64,000 nt of DNA, from the IMG/VR virus record IMGVR_UViG_3300037294_000266, positions 186,001-250,000 of that record; one strand, given 5' to 3'. A model generated the notes under the pieces. The model made no database searches, was not told where the DNA came from, and saw only the letters and a list, made by a program, of their open reading frames with translations. Positions 62,044-64,000 of the stretch are shown here, piece after piece. How positions within the stretch are numbered: the stretch's first letter is position 1; each line of letters opens with the position of its first letter. Both the position numbers and the translations under genes were made by a program. Source of the stretch: a virus.

Positions 62044-62205
62044 TTACTTCTTAGTAGCAGCTGCGATTTCAATTGTTGCTGCCTGCATTGCACTGATTTG
62101 ACGGCGAGCCAACATCCGAGCACGTACTTTAGATGTCAAGTAGACATCTGTGAGAAATGCAGCAGTGATCGAGATAACGGCGGAGATGATGATTTTCTCT
62201 TTCAT
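62044..62205 (-). CDS. Very small membrane-anchored protein, 53 aa
   Basis: Minus strand, ATG at 62205 and TAA at 62046-62044. MKEKIIISAVISITAAFLTDV is an N-terminal membrane anchor, followed by a basic helix. The ATG overlaps the stop of the 76-aa gene (62202), indicating coupling. Confidence 0.6.
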   Translation of the reverse strand: MKEKIIISAVISITAAFLTDVYLTSKVRARMLARRQISAMQAATIEIAAATKK

Positions 62206-62432
62206 GATAATGTTCCTTCTACTTCATCGATATTAAGGGATTCGGCTAATTTACGTTCAGCTTCTAAAAGCTCGTAGGTAGCGTGCGTCACGCCGTATTT
62301 AATCGAAGCTTCTGTATAGCGCTTGGCGATGAGTTTATCGATCTTGCCTTGCACTGGCGTGATGCGTTTAATACCTTCGTACAGAAAGGTACCAACGATA
62401 CTCGCAGTCATGAGACATAACAACTCTTTCAT
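62202..62432 (-). CDS. Small membrane-anchored protein, 76 aa
   Basis: Minus strand, GGAGAGTACC before the ATG. N-terminal hydrophobic segment (LLCLMTASIVGTFLYEGI) then a basic-to-acidic helical tail. Unrecognised. Confidence 0.6.
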   Translation of the reverse strand: MKELLCLMTASIVGTFLYEGIKRITPVQGKIDKLIAKRYTEASIKYGVTHATYELLEAERKLAESLNIDEVEGTLS

Positions 62433-62459
62433 GGTACTCTCCCTGAATCAGTTATCGGA

Positions 62460-62567
62460 TTAACCGCGTGCTGCTTTCTTCGCAGCAAGGCGCTTCATGA
62501 GCAGTTGATACTGATCAATGACGATGTAGGTGCCAGCCAGTACAGCAATGGAGGATAGAATCTTCAT
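62460..62567 (-). CDS. Very small membrane protein, 35 aa
   Basis: Minus strand, ATG at 62567, TAA at 62462-62460, preceded by AGGAG. MKILSSIAVLAGTYIVIDQY is a short membrane segment followed by a basic tail (MKRLAAKKAARG). First gene after the promoter-like motif 62624-62652. Confidence 0.55.
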   Translation of the reverse strand: MKILSSIAVLAGTYIVIDQYQLLMKRLAAKKAARG

Positions 62568-62623
62568 GGTGTTACTCCTGAGTAGAGGTTATGACAGGAT
62601 CGTTTGTCCTTATCACCTGTACT

Positions 62624-62652
62624 ATGTATTGTTGAAATAAATTCGAATCGTA
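62624..62652 (-). promoter_or_regulatory. Phage promoter-like motif, identical to 4509-4537
   Basis: The same 29-nt block as at 4509-4537 (minus strand, from TACGATTCGAATTTATTT to CAACAATACAT), located 57 nt upstream of the 35-aa gene that opens the small-membrane-protein run. Confidence 0.6.
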
Positions 62653-62664
62653 TAAATAAACAAA

Positions 62665-62806
62665 AAGAAAAGAGGGCTTGAGCCCCCAGTGATTATCACG
62701 GCAAATCGGCATAAAGACAGCCAGGGGCGGAGGCACTGTTGGCCTGTCCGCTTACCTGTAACTGTCCGGGGATGTTGGTACCTGTCCCCTACATCATAAA
62801 GGAGAG
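62665..62806 (-). ncRNA. Candidate structured small RNA
   Basis: A 142-nt stretch without a convincing gene. Read on the minus strand it can form a GGGGA...TCCCC hairpin around a GGTACC centre (62771-62792), then a bulged stem GCGGA-CA-GGC / GCCTCCGC (62723-62747), and it ends in GGGGGC-TCAA-GCCCTC followed by TTTTCTTTTTG, a typical terminator (about 62663-62682). Two stems plus a terminator in a 375-nt gap suggest a small RNA or a leader; no known class recognised. Confidence 0.4.
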
Positions 62807-62920
62807 TTGTTTTTATTTACCATAAAGGGTTTCATTCTCAAACATACTGGAGTAGTGAATCACTTCGTGTTAATGATGTATGGTTACTTTTAGTTTCAAT
62901 CAAATAAAGAATCCGGCATA
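62807..62920. other. AT-rich non-coding gap
   Basis: The remaining part of the 62568-62947 gap is AT-rich and contains no frame with a ribosome-binding site. It probably holds the promoter for the RNA on its left; no clear motif copy is seen. Confidence 0.4.
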
Positions 62921-62944
62921 GAGGAGGAGCAACTGCTCCTCCTC
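62921..62944 (-). terminator. Rho-independent terminator
   Basis: GAGGAGGAGC / GCTCCTCCTC stem (10 bp) just past the stop of 62948-63223, followed on the minus strand by TATGCCGGATTCTTTATTTG. Confidence 0.65.
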
Positions 62945-62947
62945 ATA

Positions 62948-63223
62948 TCACGTCTGCTTACCGACAGGTACCCATTCACGGTCCATCCACTGCCCTGTGT
63001 CGACAGATACACCCATCAGGTCACTGCGAGACTCAATCCACTCGTAGCATTCTTCTCTCGAATGTTTAGCCTCAAGTAAACGACTGAGTTCATCACCAGG
63101 TTGGGACTCATAATCGTTCTTGTGCCAACGACGCTGCTCCAAGTATGTCCCTGCATCAGTTTCCGTCTTAATGATAAAGACAGTCTTCTGCAGATCCTCA
63201 AAGTAAACGGCTGCTTTACGCAT
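62948..63223 (-). CDS. Unknown small protein, 91 aa
   Basis: The ATG at 63223 (MRKAAVYFEDLQKT) is chosen because AGGAGGGG lies just upstream; a longer reading from 63271 would overlap the neighbouring gene. Charged, Trp-rich C-terminal half, no motif. Confidence 0.6.
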   Translation of the reverse strand: MRKAAVYFEDLQKTVFIIKTETDAGTYLEQRRWHKNDYESQPGDELSRLLEAKHSREECYEWIESRSDLMGVSVDTGQWMDREWVPVGKQT

Positions 63224-63267
63224 GACCCCTCCTGTCAGGAATCTAGGATACAGTGCATCGAATGGTT

Positions 63268-63471
63268 TCATGGTAGTACGAACCTAAGATGCTTACTGGC
63301 CAGTGTCCAAATAAGGAGTCCGATGACAATGAGTTCAATAAGGATGCAGGCTCTTACTGCATACCGATCATTCCTCACATACGACACCGTATGTTTACCG
63401 TAAAGACTGATCAGCAGCACCAGTGATAGCGTACACAGTACAAGCATGATGATAAGAACACTCGAAGGCAT
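63268..63471 (-). CDS. Small two-span membrane protein, 67 aa
   Basis: Two hydrophobic segments (about residues 4-24 and 42-60) separated by a charged loop (GKHTVSYVRNDRYAVR). Size and topology would fit a small holin or antiholin, but many phage membrane proteins look the same. Starts 3 nt after 63475-63972 ends. Confidence 0.6.
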   Translation of the reverse strand: MPSSVLIIMLVLCTLSLVLLISLYGKHTVSYVRNDRYAVRACILIELIVIGLLIWTLASKHLRFVLP

Positions 63472-63474
63472 GAT

Positions 63475-63972
63475 TTATCCCATCTTAATAACAACGATCT
63501 CTTTAGTGAACAACCCATTACAGGCCTTCGCCAATTGCATAGAATTGATCGCGTTATTGTGAGAGGCGTCATTGAAGATGACGTGAGTCGCATCATTCAA
63601 GAAGGATAACTTACCCGGATCATTGGCCCTAGAGATCGATACGATGTCCGTGACAGTGAAGACTCGTGTACGAACGAAGCCAGTGCCTCTCCATGACTCA
63701 ATGAAGATATCCCGTAAGGCTGCATTGCATTCTACCACGATCGCCTTAGGATGAGCCTCTAGGAAGCTCTTGACCCATTTGGTCTTGCAGTTCTGCCTAC
63801 CACCACCCATGTTAACGGTTCGTAGTTCACATAATGCTCTCCACGACGGAGTACCGTCTGGATAAAGATACCCGGCTGCTTTCCATACCTCAGGAGGTGT
63901 AGGGTCTATCATAGACAATGATAGGTCGTATATAGATTGCCAGTTCGATACCGCATCTTCAGTTGTCATCAT
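63475..63972 (-). CDS. Unknown protein with P-loop-like motif, 165 aa
   Basis: Residues about 55-66 read MGGGRQNCKTKW, resembling a Walker A (GxxxxGKT) with Cys in place of the Gly before Lys. THVIFNDASHNN near residue 128 could be a Walker-B-like strand. It may be a degenerate small NTPase; function unknown. The start choice (MMTTEDAV or MTTEDAV) is open. Confidence 0.55.
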   Translation of the reverse strand: MMTTEDAVSNWQSIYDLSLSMIDPTPPEVWKAAGYLYPDGTPSWRALCELRTVNMGGGRQNCKTKWVKSFLEAHPKAIVVECNAALRDIFIESWRGTGFVRTRVFTVTDIVSISRANDPGKLSFLNDATHVIFNDASHNNAINSMQLAKACNGLFTKEIVVIKMG

Positions 63973-64000
63973 TAGCTCCAGTGGTGAGTAAGGTCTGTCA

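Noticed and set aside
62665-62806. tRNA gene in the non-coding gap
   Set aside because: The stems do not form a cloverleaf with a 7-bp acceptor stem and T-loop; no tRNA pattern was seen elsewhere in the window.

Overview
The window is part of a jumbo tailed-phage genome of the phiKZ-like (nucleus-forming) myovirus type. The evidence is a multi-subunit virion RNA polymerase split over separate genes (beta' N-terminal part, a large beta subunit and a beta C-terminal piece), a prohead protease next to inner-body proteins that carry S-M-E cleavage motifs, a 2070-residue virion protein with a transglycosylase domain, a UvsX-like recombinase next to an inner-body protein and RNase H, and a PAAR-tipped puncturing spike. 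The gene order protease / unknown / unknown / RNAP beta / RNAP beta' / giant lytic protein matches what I recall of the phiKZ gp175-gp181 region. No tRNA, integrase, IS element or CRISPR array was seen. The host is probably a gammaproteobacterium such as Pseudomonas or Erwinia, but the sequence does not settle this.

Layout. 1-4.6 kb: minus-strand unknown genes and a run of tiny membrane proteins. 4.6-16.4 kb (minus): inner-body proteins, prohead protease and two virion RNAP subunits. 16.5-24.9 kb (plus): giant virion lytic protein and a structural protein. 24.9-32.2 kb (mostly minus): unknown proteins, a NADAR-like protein, a probable RNAP beta C-terminal subunit and a UvsX-like ATPase. 32.2-40.5 kb: inner-body protein, RNase H fusion, probable spanin pair, virion-like proteins and a Rad50/SbcC-like ATPase. 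40.6-47.1 kb: spike, PAAR tip and two paralogous tail fibres. 47.2-59.7 kb: a peptide/protein-modification island (below). 60.4-61.1 kb: endolysin. 61.1-64 kb (minus): a second run of tiny membrane proteins, a candidate structured RNA and a few unknowns.

The most unusual part is 47.2-59.7 kb. It holds six radical SAM enzymes (47675, 51110, 53728, 54820, 55743 and 56764), all with CxxxCxxC and a C-terminal cysteine cluster of SPASM/twitch type. It also holds a JmjC/cupin-like protein (47166), three small Fe(II)/2OG-oxygenase-like proteins (57741, 58596, 59166) and an ATP-grasp protein on the opposite strand (52154-53212). Among them sits a 177-residue protein ending in ICHTSCHSSCHSSRGRR, which looks like the modified tail of a RiPP precursor. 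The plus-strand genes are tightly packed and often overlap by 1-30 nt, which suggests co-translation. They lie between tail-fibre genes and the endolysin, so the products are probably late. I infer a phage-encoded system that modifies either a virion (tail) protein or a dedicated peptide. No substrate is proven.

Convergent genes are almost always separated by a GC-rich hairpin. Several minus-strand transcription units begin just downstream of a shared promoter-like motif (ATACAT preceded by ATTCGAATT); two copies share an identical 29-nt block.
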